The notes under the pieces are model-generated. The model did no database searches and was not told the origin of the DNA. It saw nothing but the letters and a program-made list of their open reading frames with translations. A stretch of DNA of 64,000 nucleotides from Cyclobacterium roseum (GTDB lineage Bacteria > Bacteroidota > Bacteroidia > Cytophagales > Cyclobacteriaceae), in NCBI RefSeq assembly GCF_010119225.1, contig NZ_WNKF01000002.1, positions 62,001 to 126,000 on the forward strand, given 5' to 3'. The stretch's first letter is position 1. Each line of letters opens with the position of its first letter. Positions 9,977 to 18,166 of this stretch are shown here, in pieces. A program made the position numbers and the translations under genes.

Positions 9977-11392
9977 ATGAATATTAAGATAGTGTTATGC
10001 CTGATCAGCCTGCTTCTCTGGCTGAATCCGGGTAATGCCCAAGATCAGCTTCCTAAAGGTTCGGCTCCCAATATTATCGTCATTCTGGCAGATGACCTGG
10101 GCTATGGGGATTTGGGGGGCTTTTATGGCGGGCAAGCCCACACCCCTCACCTTAATCGTCTGGCAAAAGAAGGCGTGCTTTTTACCGACTTTCATAGCAA
10201 TGGTGCCATGTGCTCTCCTACCCGTGCGGCCCTATTGACCGGAAGGTATCAGCAGCGGCTCGGTATAGAGGATCCCCTACCGGGAGATTGGCAGGAAAAA
10301 GGGATTGGAGCCATAAAGGGAATTGCCCGGGAGGACCTGTATGCTACACCGACAATGGCGGATTACCTGAAGAAAGCCGGTTATGCCACCGCTTTTTTTG
10401 GCAAATGGCACCTCGGCAACCACCCGGATGCCAATCCCCGGAATTTTGGTTTTGACACCTTCCGAGGTCTGACTTCGGGCGATGGGGACTACTTCTCCAA
10501 ATTGGATCGCTTTGGCTATCCGGACTGGTGGAGAAATGAACGCCTGGCTTTCCAGGAAGGATACACCACGGATGTCATCACCGACAATGGAATTCAATTT
10601 ATAGCCGAAAACAAAGGGCAACCGTTTTTCCTGTACCTGGCCCATTTAGGGGTCCATTTTCCCTGGCAGTCACCAGCAGATGCCCGGTTGGAAACCCGTA
10701 AGGAAGGCGTTGATTACACCTCCAGCCTTCCCGGACCTGCCAGTAAATTGGGCCCACACGCACCTGAAGAAGTTCCCGAAGTACTGGTAAGCATGATCGA
10801 AGCACTGGACCAGAACGTCGGCAAGCTGCTCGCTTATCTTAAATCGGAAGGGCTGGATCAAAACACCCTGTTGTTTTTTACCTCGGATAATGGGCAATAC
10901 CTGGACTACCAGGGCGATACCTGGCCTGTCGTGGGATCCAATGGCCTGCTGCGGGGTGAAAAATCAGACCTATACGAAGGTGGACACCGGGTACCGGCCA
11001 TTGCCTGGTGGCCTGGAAAAATTCCAGCGGGGAGTCAGTCTCACGAAACCCTGGCCACCTTTGACCTTTTGCCCACCTTTTTGGCGTTGACGGGTCAGCC
11101 GCTGCCCGACCTGGAAGGACCGGACCGACTGGACGGACAAAGCCTGCTACCCGTCCTGACCTCCGGTGGAAAAATGTCCGAACGAACCCTTTTCTGGAGA
11201 ACTCCGGAAGCCATTGCGGTGAGGAGGGGCCCCTGGAAACTCCTGGAAGACCGAAGCGCTGGCACTCTAAGTTTGTATAATCTGGAGCAGGACCTGGCCG
11301 AAAGCCGGGACCTGAAAGGTGATTTTCCGGCAATCCTCCGTGAGCTAAAGCAATCGCGAGATCGCTGGGAGCGGGAAATGGATGAAAATTGA
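9977..11392 (+). CDS. Sulfatase, S1 type, secreted
   Basis: A 471-residue predicted periplasmic sulfatase with a signal peptide ending near LNPGNAQ (residue 22). Metal-binding ADDLGYGD is at residues 38-45. Formylglycine signature CSPTR is at 79-83 followed by AALLTGRY. FFGKWHLG and FFTSDNGQ complete the active-site blocks. It is divergent from susC and is followed by a hairpin-repeat cluster (11428-11552) that may also end transcription. The MCSPTRAALLTGRYQQR region resembles the N-acetylgalactosamine-6-sulfatase/arylsulfatase A-like branch, but the substrate is not predictable. ATG at 9977 fits the signal peptide. Confidence 0.93.
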   Translation: MNIKIVLCLISLLLWLNPGNAQDQLPKGSAPNIIVILADDLGYGDLGGFYGGQAHTPHLNRLAKEGVLFTDFHSNGAMCSPTRAALLTGRYQQRLGIEDPLPGDWQEKGIGAIKGIAREDLYATPTMADYLKKAGYATAFFGKWHLGNHPDANPRNFGFDTFRGLTSGDGDYFSKLDRFGYPDWWRNERLAFQEGYTTDVITDNGIQFIAENKGQPFFLYLAHLGVHFPWQSPADARLETRKEGVDYTSSLPGPASKLGPHAPEEVPEVLVSMIEALDQNVGKLLAYLKSEGLDQNTLLFFTSDNGQYLDYQGDTWPVVGSNGLLRGEKSDLYEGGHRVPAIAWWPGKIPAGSQSHETLATFDLLPTFLALTGQPLPDLEGPDRLDGQSLLPVLTSGGKMSERTLFWRTPEAIAVRRGPWKLLEDRSAGTLSLYNLEQDLAESRDLKGDFPAILRELKQSRDRWEREMDEN

Positions 11393-11427
11393 TAAAGGAA
11401 TGGCTTTTCACAGTGTGTACTCGAAAA

Positions 11428-11552
11428 AACCGTCGAGGTCCCGAAGACCTCAACGGTTAAAGCCATTGACCGTTGGGGTTTCCAAAACCCCGACGGTCTT
11501 TCTGCAGCGAGTGCACGAAAAAACCCTCGAGGTCCCGAAGACCTCAAGGGTT
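11428..11552. repeat. Triple-hairpin intergenic repeat, copy 1
   Basis: Three consecutive imperfect palindromes at 11428-11458 (AACCGTCGAGGTC ... GACCTCAACGGTT), 11468-11498 (GACCGTTGGGGTTT ... AACCCCGACGGTC) and 11521-11552 (AAACCCTCGAGGTC ... GACCTCAAGGGTT). The same three units recur in the same order and orientation at 12457-12583. The first and third hairpins also resemble each other. It is non-coding, probably a REP-like interspersed element, and may act as a bidirectional transcript end. Confidence 0.85.
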
Positions 11553-11668
11553 ATTCCGGGCCCCATTTACCAAAACAAACTATAAAATATGTTAAAAAAT
11601 TTCTTTAAACTAACGTTTCTATGGATATTAGGTGATGTATTTATTTATGGATTTTAAATTATATTTCC

Positions 11669-12388
11669 ATGTTCAAAAAACTACATTTATTACTTTTCAT
11701 AGGTTGTTTTATCGTTAGCCTGCATTCTTCAGCTCAAATAAGGTTAGAAGTATATGGAGGGCCTTCCCTTTCCTATATGGATTTTGAAACAAGCCCTTCT
11801 AATATCCAGTCTCAAAACGAACCTTATAACCAATTGAGTTATCACCTTGGTTTGGGAGCCCTTACCCGTTTATCAGACCATTGGCAGCTCGTTACCCAGG
11901 CGGAATTATTTGTCAGGTCCATGGCAGTGAGGAATTCCGGCGATTTTGGAAGTGGTGGGTTTACCTATCTCGGTCCTACCAACTATGAAATGCCCACCTT
12001 TGCTTTAGGAGCCAGATACACTATTGAGAAAGAAAAATATGGCTTTTATTTGCAGCCATCCGTTGGCTTCACACTGCTTCCCCAGGAGATCAGAAACCCA
12101 AGTACCGCTTTTAACGAGCTTCAAGACAACTTTAACAGGGATGTAAACCAAGTCAGCCCCTATGGTCTGGGGCTCAGGCTTGAGGCAGGTATAAAAAGGT
12201 ATACCAGAAACAAAAACTACTTTATGGTAGGTATCAGGCATCAACAGGGACTAAGGGTGACAGATGAAATGGTACAAACTACTTCCAGACCCGGCGAACC
12301 TGAAGTAAGGGTAGCTGGCAGCAGCAGGAGCTCGTACACCGGCCTGTTTATCGGCTTTGGGCTAAATACGGACAATTGGAAAAAATAA
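11669..12388 (+). CDS. Outer-membrane β-barrel protein, porin-like family
   Basis: A 239-residue protein with a signal peptide (LLLFIGCFIVSLHSSAQ). It has alternating aromatic/polar strands typical of the small OmpX/OMP_b-brl families of Bacteroidota: RLEVYGGPSLSYMDF at the start, FYLQPSVGFTLLP in the middle, and a final strand SYTGLFIGFGLNT. No enzymatic motif is visible and the function is unknown. It is a single gene with a triple-hairpin repeat on each side. Its last ~60 coding bases and the following 45 bases are duplicated downstream at 12588-12692, so an unequal exchange or copying event has happened at its 3' end. Confidence 0.75.
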   Translation: MFKKLHLLLFIGCFIVSLHSSAQIRLEVYGGPSLSYMDFETSPSNIQSQNEPYNQLSYHLGLGALTRLSDHWQLVTQAELFVRSMAVRNSGDFGSGGFTYLGPTNYEMPTFALGARYTIEKEKYGFYLQPSVGFTLLPQEIRNPSTAFNELQDNFNRDVNQVSPYGLGLRLEAGIKRYTRNKNYFMVGIRHQQGLRVTDEMVQTTSRPGEPEVRVAGSSRSSYTGLFIGFGLNTDNWKK

Positions 12389-12432
12389 GGCACTTTTTGA
12401 AATCAACCATTAGCTATTATAGACAAATTTAC
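12328..12432 (+). repeat. 105-bp direct repeat, copy A (3' end of barrel gene)
   Basis: This segment covers the last 61 bases of the barrel gene and 44 bases after its stop. An equally long, roughly 90% identical copy lies exactly 260 bp downstream (12588-12692), with no gap needed in the alignment. Confidence 0.9.
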
Positions 12433-12456
12433 TTTGATGCAGAGCGTACACGAAAA

Positions 12457-12583
12457 AACCGTCGAGGTCCCGATGACCTCAACGGTTACAGACATTGACC
12501 GTTGGGGTTTCCAAAACCCCGACGGTCTCCTCGCCGAACGGACACGAATCAAAACCCTCGAGGTCGGGAAGACCTCAAGGGTT
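12457..12583. repeat. Triple-hairpin intergenic repeat, copy 2
   Basis: Second copy of the element at 11428-11552, with hairpins at 12457-12487, 12497-12527 and 12552-12583. It lies between the two 105-bp direct repeats. The stems stay paired despite base changes between copies: the loop of hairpin 1 changes from AAG to ATG and that of hairpin 3 from CCCG to CGGG. This suggests selection on structure, or recent dispersal. Confidence 0.85.
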
Positions 12584-12587
12584 ACTG

Positions 12588-12692
12588 GAGTTCGTACACC
12601 GGCCTGTTTATCGGCTTTGGGCTAAATACGGACGATTGGAAAAAATAAGGCGTTTTTTGAAATCGACCATTAGCCAATAAAGACCAATTTAC
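12588..12692 (+). repeat. 105-bp direct repeat, copy B (orphan 3' end)
   Basis: Untranslated duplicate of the barrel gene's 3' end, including the former stop codon context (GGAAAAAATAAGGC). No start codon or upstream coding sequence accompanies it. Confidence 0.9.
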
Positions 12693-13062
12693 ATTTTTAA
12701 CCCTCTGTAGGATTTAAAATATCCAGCCGTTAAGCCCCAAAATCAAGGTGTTTTTTCCGTATTTTTTTAAAATGTAAATGAACGGCATAAAAAAGCTAAT
12801 TTTTTAATCCTTTTTCAAAATGAAATTGATTTTTACAACAAAATACTGGACCCAATTCGCCCTATATCAGGAGCTAATATTAATTTTTTGTTAAATAATA
12901 GTTACAAATAATACCTCGGCTTCGATTACTCAGTACAATGACTTATTGGCAGCTAGCATAAAACCCACCAATAAGTTTTGTAAAAACCAGACCATGGTAC
13001 CTGGAGGGGTACGGTGAAAACCCTACATAACAGAGTAGCCAATTAACCTAAATTTTATCATC
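12693..13062 (+). other. Leader region of the serine-rich-peptide operon
   Basis: About 370 bp of AT-rich sequence upstream of the precursor gene, with no open frame of note. A TTTG at 12887-12890 followed after 21 nt by TACCTCGG (12912-12919) loosely resembles a Bacteroidota promoter, but the -7 element is poor. The promoter must lie here because the gene to the left is closed by hairpin repeats. A GTACC/GGTAC pairing at about 12996-13012 may form a small hairpin in the 5' leader. Confidence 0.35.
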
Positions 13063-13221
13063 ATGATTACTTTAGAAAAATTCATGTCTGAATTGAAAGG
13101 AGAAAACATCAATGAAATCGTAGCAGCAGGTAGCAGTGCCAGCTCTATGAGTGGTGAAAGCTCCGAAAGCTCTGAAAGTTCTTTGAGCTCTGTGAGCTCT
13201 GAAAGTTCTTCCAGTTCTTAA
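13063..13221 (+). CDS. Serine-rich leader-containing peptide, candidate secreted phosphopeptide precursor
   Basis: A 52-residue open frame too short for usual gene calling. Residues 1-23 look like a RiPP/bacteriocin-type leader: charged and helical (LEKFMSELKGENINEIV), ending in AAG, a plausible cut site for a C39 peptidase, with Val at -4 and Ile at -8. Residues 24-52 form the core: 20 of 29 residues are Ser and four are Glu (32, 35, 38, 47), with no Cys, Thr, Lys or Arg. From residue 32 the core runs in triplets X-Ser-Ser (ESS ESS ESS LSS VSS ESS SSS). Ser30, Ser33, Ser36 and Ser45 fit S-x-E, an acidic phosphorylation context. It directly precedes a kinase and a dedicated exporter, so I infer that it is phosphorylated and secreted. 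The lack of Cys argues against lanthionine formation. No family is recognised. Confidence 0.75.
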   Translation: MITLEKFMSELKGENINEIVAAGSSASSMSGESSESSESSLSSVSSESSSSS

Positions 13222-13236
13222 TCCAAGTTAAGCAAA

Positions 13237-13279
13237 GATGGCCTGGCAGGTTGATCCTAGCCGGGTCATCTTTCTTTTT
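13237..13279 (+). terminator. Hairpin plus U-tract between precursor and kinase (attenuator)
   Basis: Inverted repeat GATGGCCTGGCAGG (13237-13250) with CCTAGCCGGGTCATC (13256-13270): 11 pairs including G-U, one small bulge, two more GC pairs, a 5-nt loop, then TTTCTTTTT. It lies 15 bp after the precursor stop. It would end most transcripts and let some through, giving more peptide than enzyme, as is common in peptide-secretion operons. Confidence 0.65.
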
Positions 13280-13337
13280 CAATGCGGAGTGTCAAAATTA
13301 TACTTCTGGAAACCAACTACATCAAAATAGCCCCAAA

Positions 13338-14564
13338 ATGGAAAAATACCAGATTTCAAAAAGCCTGCATATCATTTCCCCTATGGAATACAATCGGGAA
13401 TTGTGTCCTGAACGCTTCAAAGAAAATCATCATGTAATCACTGCAGGCCATCTAAAAAAAGGTTTTTTAATCAATTCCAGTGTAAGGTATTTCCTTGAGA
13501 AATTTAGTTCACCTAAAACGTTGGACGAGGTAATTGATGAGGTTGCAGGGGAACTGGGAACGGAGAAAAACAACTTAATGGCACATTGCGAAACCATTTT
13601 TAAAATTTTTAAGAAAAGAAGCTTCTTAGTGAGTGAAAAGGCAGCCGAGAATCCACAGCCCAGGTTACCCTATTTTGAGGCAGGTGATACGTTAGGGGTT
13701 TTTGACATCCTTCATTTAATATCCAATAAAAAATTTGTGGACCTCTATAAGGTTCGTAAAAGTGGGGGACTTCAAACGTATGTCATTAAATTATTGAGTA
13801 GCAAAAAGACAGAAAACCCAAAACAATTTCAAAAAGAACTTTCCCAATTCAAGCACGAATACAATTTGTTGTGCAAAGGCGAAAGGGTAAATAGCTTATG
13901 TAGGGCTTATCATTTTGAGCAGGTAGGCAATGAATATGCCTATATCGTCATGGAATGGATAGATGGAGAAAGCTTGCCCAGGTTTCTAAGGCACCATCCC
14001 CTATTGACAGAAAATGAGGCCTATGGATTGGTATTTGAAATTTTAAAGGGATTTGCCCAACTACATTCGGCCAAAATAATACATGGGGACATTCATCCTT
14101 CGAATATAATGGTGGGTGAAAAACAAAATGTAAAAATCATCGACCTAGGTCTGGCCCTTACCCATGATCACCCGGCTTCGGAAACGGTTAAAAAAGGTGG
14201 CGTGATGTACTACATGCCTCCCGAACGGATCAATACTACCACCATTAATAAATTCACCAAATTCCCTGATTACTATTCGGATGTCTATCAATTAGGCCTG
14301 GTCATGTATTTTATTTTTTTTAGAAATGAGCCCTTTAAAGGATTTATATGGGAGGATTTGTCCCATAACATAAAAAACGACGATTTCATTGTTCCGGAGA
14401 AAACCGTTTGGAAAAGGGAATTAAACCCTGAATTGAAAGATATCATCTCCCGCTGTGTTTCCAAAAATCCTGAACAAAGGTACCGGGATGCAGGAGATTT
14501 ATTGGCCAATTTTAAACGAACAGCAATCGTAAAGGCAGGACAAGAAAAAAAATACTATGCGTAG
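13338..14564 (+). CDS. PqqD-like domain fused to Hanks-type Ser/Thr kinase
   Basis: A 408-residue cytoplasmic protein. Residues ~30-100 match the PqqD-like winged-helix fold used as a RiPP recognition element (GFLINSSVRYFLEKFSS then TLDEVIDEV). Residues ~118-395 are a complete eukaryotic-like kinase: VIKLL with Lys151, Glu174 in helix C, catalytic loop HGDIHPSN (Asp251, Asn256), DLG (Asp269), PPE in place of APE (295-297), and the final arginine block PEQRYRDAGDLL. HGD instead of HRD is typical of lanthipeptide-type and small-molecule-type kinases. The likely substrate is the serine-rich peptide, delivered by the PqqD-like domain (inference). The ATG at 13338 is chosen because the alternative TTG at 13251 lies inside the hairpin loop. 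No lyase or cyclase domain follows, so the expected product is phosphoserine, not dehydroalanine. It overlaps the exporter gene by 8 bp. Confidence 0.9.
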   Translation: MEKYQISKSLHIISPMEYNRELCPERFKENHHVITAGHLKKGFLINSSVRYFLEKFSSPKTLDEVIDEVAGELGTEKNNLMAHCETIFKIFKKRSFLVSEKAAENPQPRLPYFEAGDTLGVFDILHLISNKKFVDLYKVRKSGGLQTYVIKLLSSKKTENPKQFQKELSQFKHEYNLLCKGERVNSLCRAYHFEQVGNEYAYIVMEWIDGESLPRFLRHHPLLTENEAYGLVFEILKGFAQLHSAKIIHGDIHPSNIMVGEKQNVKIIDLGLALTHDHPASETVKKGGVMYYMPPERINTTTINKFTKFPDYYSDVYQLGLVMYFIFFRNEPFKGFIWEDLSHNIKNDDFIVPEKTVWKRELNPELKDIISRCVSKNPEQRYRDAGDLLANFKRTAIVKAGQEKKYYA

Positions 14565-16983
14565 TGTGAATGAACAACAACTCAAGCACAACGATTGTGG
14601 CATCAGCGCAGCAAAGATTATCTACAATCTGCACCATATTCCTGTAGGCAGGGAATACATTGAAGATAATATTTTCATCTCAGAAACGGGTTCCAGCCTT
14701 CACGACATCAAGGATTTCTTTTCAAATCAATCTTTTGATGTAAAATTCAACCTGCTGGATGTCAACAGCCTTAAATTTGATACCCAAAAGATCAAAGACG
14801 CTACTCCCTGCATCCTATCCATTAAAAACAGGAAAGGATTACATTTTGTGGTAATCCAGGGCTTGAAAAACAAAAAGCTAAAAATTCTGGATCCTGCAGA
14901 CGGACAAAGCTATCGGTGGTCATTTTCAGAATTGATGCACCGTGCCCATTATGCCAGTGTCAATTATGATTTTGTAAATAATCATGACCTCATCGAACAA
15001 ATAGTTTCCCAGGAACTGGAACCCTATGGTATTTCTGCGGATAAGGTGGAGGAGATGGACAAAGACACCATAATCAATAAACTGACTTACTTTTCTTACC
15101 TGAAAAAGAATTTTGGATTTGCCAATGAGGCTGCTGAAAAGGATTTTCTGGCAGATTTACTTTTCCATCAGGACCTGAGCATGTTGCCCAAGCAGTTCCG
15201 GGCAATGAAAATCAAATCTTCAAAAATCAGGTTAAAAGTACCTGTAGTCCTCACCATTAAAAAGGGGGCTGGGGTACAGATTTCAACAGAAGCAAAAGCC
15301 ACCGACGAACGATCTAAAAATCCCTATTTCCGGCTATTTAAGGAAATGAAACCTTTCCACAGGCTATGGAGTATTTATATTGTTACTGCGATCTTAGTTT
15401 CTTTTTTCAGCCAGTTTACCCTGTTCAAAAGTCAGGTTTTGATCGACCATGTGCTCCCGGACAAGGACCTGAACCTGCTACTGTTTTTTGCATTTGGTTT
15501 GATGTTTTTCAAGATTTTTAACCTGATGATCGGCATTTATAAAAAATACATTGCCATTCACTTGGGAAATATTTTCGATAACTATTTTCTGACTTCTTTT
15601 GCAGAGAAGCTGAATATGCTACCCATCCGCTATATCCAGACTTTCAGCCGCGGAGATCTTACGGAACGAATCAAAGACAGTCTCAAGTTAAAGTCATTCT
15701 TTATTAAATTTTTTACAAGAATACTGATTGACGCTTTTGTCAGTATAGCCGCTTTGGCACTGATGTTTGCCATACACTGGAAAGTCACCCTCATAGTAGT
15801 GGCTGTATTGGTTATCTTTATCATATGGTTTTACTTAATCACCCCCCATATCAGGTCGAACGAAAACCGGCGTTTTTTCGAAAAATCAAATTTATTTTCC
15901 GCACTTTTTGAAAATATTGATGGGCTTCAGGTCATCAAATCATTCAGGATGGAAACGGTATTTTTACAAAGGCTGATACCGAAGATTAAACAAATACTGG
16001 CGATTCAAAAAAGGGTGAGGTATGTCGCCCTGTTAAACTCGGGAGTGATTCATATGGTGATTGCCATAGCTTCCGCCATGATCATGCTATTTTTATCCAG
16101 AAGTGCCATTTTATACCAGGACATCACAGCGGGTCAGATCATCACCTATATTGCATTTTCTTCACAAGTCTTTTCAGCAGTAAGGGGCATTTTGGACGAA
16201 AGCCTGGACATTCAGGAAAATGAGATCATCCTTCGCAGGTATTTTGATTTTAGTAAGGCAGGCCAACCGGAACCTAAAGCCATCCACCAAAAGATCAAAA
16301 TTGATCAGATAGAATCCATTGAATTTCAACAAGTAGGATTCAGTTACCTGCCTCACAAACCGATTTTTAGTGACCTGAATATTACGATTTTCAAGGGGGA
16401 GAAAATTCACATGGAGGGTCGCAATGGAACCGGCAAAAGTACCTTCTGTAAGGTGTTATCGCTGCTTTATCCACCAGAATCAGGTGAGATTTTCCTGAAT
16501 GGAGAGAAATTTTCCTTTTACCAACAGGGATCCATTCGAAAAAAAATCCTGCTGGTAAGCAATGAAGACATCCTTTTCAATGACACCCTGGGCTATAATA
16601 TGGCGTTTCAATACGACATCCATACAAGCAAGGTGCTGGAATTGGCAAAAGAACTGGGATTTTATGAGTTCATTTCAGAGAAAACGGAGGGGCTGGATTT
16701 TATTATCAATGAGCAGGGTCGAAACTTATCTACCGGTCAGCGGAAGAAAATATTGCTCATGCGGGCTTTTTTATCCAAAGCAGAATTGATCATTTTGGAT
16801 GAAACCTTATCCGGTATTGACCGGGAATCCAGAGAAAAAATTGAGAACTACATCAATAAAGAGGAAAACCGTTCCTTTATCATTATTTCCCATGAGCCAC
16901 TGGAACATGTTGAATTTACCAAAAAACTGATCGTAAAAAATGGAAGTATCGAACAACTACAGTTACAGTATCAGGGAGCATAA
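14557..16983 (+). CDS. C39 peptidase-containing ABC exporter (bacteriocin-type)
   Basis: An 808-residue inner-membrane protein that should cleave a leader and export the peptide. The C39 domain (1-~140) has Gln8, catalytic Cys14 (HNDCG), His96 (GLHFVV) and Asp112 (LDPADG). A roughly 120-residue segment (~140-260), with no counterpart in ordinary PCAT transporters, precedes the membrane domain (~265-560, about six helices). The ATPase has Walker A GRNGTGKST (621-629), signature LSTGQ (724-728), Walker B LIILDE (Asp748, Glu749) and an H-loop ISHEP. All catalytic residues are present. It overlaps the kinase by 8 bp and the HlyD gene by 44 bp, implying tight coupling. At 808 residues it is longer than the usual 690-730. 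Confidence 0.95.
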   Translation: MRSVNEQQLKHNDCGISAAKIIYNLHHIPVGREYIEDNIFISETGSSLHDIKDFFSNQSFDVKFNLLDVNSLKFDTQKIKDATPCILSIKNRKGLHFVVIQGLKNKKLKILDPADGQSYRWSFSELMHRAHYASVNYDFVNNHDLIEQIVSQELEPYGISADKVEEMDKDTIINKLTYFSYLKKNFGFANEAAEKDFLADLLFHQDLSMLPKQFRAMKIKSSKIRLKVPVVLTIKKGAGVQISTEAKATDERSKNPYFRLFKEMKPFHRLWSIYIVTAILVSFFSQFTLFKSQVLIDHVLPDKDLNLLLFFAFGLMFFKIFNLMIGIYKKYIAIHLGNIFDNYFLTSFAEKLNMLPIRYIQTFSRGDLTERIKDSLKLKSFFIKFFTRILIDAFVSIAALALMFAIHWKVTLIVVAVLVIFIIWFYLITPHIRSNENRRFFEKSNLFSALFENIDGLQVIKSFRMETVFLQRLIPKIKQILAIQKRVRYVALLNSGVIHMVIAIASAMIMLFLSRSAILYQDITAGQIITYIAFSSQVFSAVRGILDESLDIQENEIILRRYFDFSKAGQPEPKAIHQKIKIDQIESIEFQQVGFSYLPHKPIFSDLNITIFKGEKIHMEGRNGTGKSTFCKVLSLLYPPESGEIFLNGEKFSFYQQGSIRKKILLVSNEDILFNDTLGYNMAFQYDIHTSKVLELAKELGFYEFISEKTEGLDFIINEQGRNLSTGQRKKILLMRAFLSKAELIILDETLSGIDRESREKIENYINKEENRSFIIISHEPLEHVEFTKKLIVKNGSIEQLQLQYQGA

Positions 16984-18166
16984 ATTTACCATTTGGTTTT
17001 TCAGAAGTCTTATTTTCATTACCCTCATGGTTTTGGTTTTGTTTTTCACCATCAAAATCAATGAGTCGGTTACCATTAGCGAGGGTGAAATCATTGCAGA
17101 AAACCCTCAGAAAGACCTGAAAGCGCCATTTGATGGACAATTGCAAGCCATTCTGACCAGAGAAGGGCAGTCGGTAGATGCAGGAGATACCCTGGTCATC
17201 ATCAAAAACCGGGAATTGGAAGCCCAAAAAAACCAAATAGAAAATGAACTGGCCTACCTGAAAGCCAGGGCCAAAACCATCTCGGAGTTGAGGTCCAGCC
17301 TGAGAACAAAGTTAAATACCTATGCCAGCAGCACCCGGATTTCTTCACAAAAACTGGCACTGGACACCCAACTTCTGGAACGCCACATGGAGATGACAGC
17401 CTATCAGGCTGAGCTGATGAACAGCCGTTTACAATCCGCCAAAGAAAAGTACGAAGGGGATTCTATTTTGTACCATAAGAACATGTTAAGCAAATATGAA
17501 TTCAATGATGCCAGGGACACCTACTTGTCATTGAAAGAAAGCATCGTACAACTTGAAGACGAAAGCGTGACCTACGGCGGAGAAAAACAGTTGGCAAGAA
17601 ACGCCTATGAGAAAATGGAAAACGAGCTGATACTTGGAAAATTGGAGCTGGAAGAAAACCTTAACACGCTACACCAAACCGAAATAGAATTGGAAAACCA
17701 AATCAAACAAGCGGAGGCCACCCATACGCAGCTCACCAAAGACCTCGCCTTGCAATACATTACTGCCAGCGAAAAAGGGACAGTCAATTTCCTGTTTAAC
17801 ACCAAGCTTTCCAGTAACCTGATCCTGAAAGGAGACCTTTTGGTAAGCATCGCCCCGGAAACCTCCAACTATTACGCAAAAGTATCTGTCCCCGAAAAAG
17901 AACTCCCCTTTCTAGAAAAAGGCTTGAGGGCCAGGCTAAAATTGGATGCATTTAACCAATATGACTTTGGAACGCTGGAAGGCACACTGGATTTTATTGC
18001 GGAAAGGAAAGAAAACGAACTATACTATGCACATATCAAACTCCCTGAAAGTAGCGATTTGACCCTTAGGCCGGGATATGCGGTAAGGGGTGAAATTATC
18101 CTTAACAGGATGTCCATTTACCAGGTATTTATCAAGAAAATATTCAATAAAATCGACGGCTCATGA
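16940..18166 (+). CDS. HlyD-family periplasmic adaptor (membrane fusion protein)
   Basis: A 408-residue adaptor joining the ABC exporter to the outer-membrane channel. One N-terminal membrane helix (about 17-42, FTIWFFRSLIFITLMVL) is followed by a biotinyl-lipoyl-like half (KAPFDGQLQAILTREGQSV), a long coiled-coil hairpin (about 95-265, rich in Glu, Lys, Leu and Gln), the second lipoyl half (ITASEKGTVNFLFN) and a β-barrel. The start ATG is 44 bp inside the exporter gene, and its stop overlaps the TolC gene by 4 bp (ATGA). Its place between exporter and channel makes the assignment firm. Confidence 0.93.
   Translation: MEVSNNYSYSIREHKFTIWFFRSLIFITLMVLVLFFTIKINESVTISEGEIIAENPQKDLKAPFDGQLQAILTREGQSVDAGDTLVIIKNRELEAQKNQIENELAYLKARAKTISELRSSLRTKLNTYASSTRISSQKLALDTQLLERHMEMTAYQAELMNSRLQSAKEKYEGDSILYHKNMLSKYEFNDARDTYLSLKESIVQLEDESVTYGGEKQLARNAYEKMENELILGKLELEENLNTLHQTEIELENQIKQAEATHTQLTKDLALQYITASEKGTVNFLFNTKLSSNLILKGDLLVSIAPETSNYYAKVSVPEKELPFLEKGLRARLKLDAFNQYDFGTLEGTLDFIAERKENELYYAHIKLPESSDLTLRPGYAVRGEIILNRMSIYQVFIKKIFNKIDGS

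Noticed and set aside
11428-12583. Hairpin repeats as a CRISPR array or small RNA gene
   Set aside because: Only two clusters 1 kb apart with a gene between them, no regular spacers and no cas gene. RNA function cannot be supported from sequence.
12434-12680. Short plus-strand open frames through the triple-hairpin repeat
   Set aside because: They are translated palindromes (repeated VEVPKTS-like stretches), with no start context and no family.
13251-13337. N-terminal extension of the kinase from a TTG at 13251
   Set aside because: The TTG lies in the loop of a strong hairpin, the 29 added residues have no family match, and the ATG at 13338 begins the conserved part.
13063-14564. Class III/IV lanthipeptide locus
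   Set aside because: The kinase has no lyase or cyclase domain and the core peptide has no Cys, so lanthionine rings cannot form.
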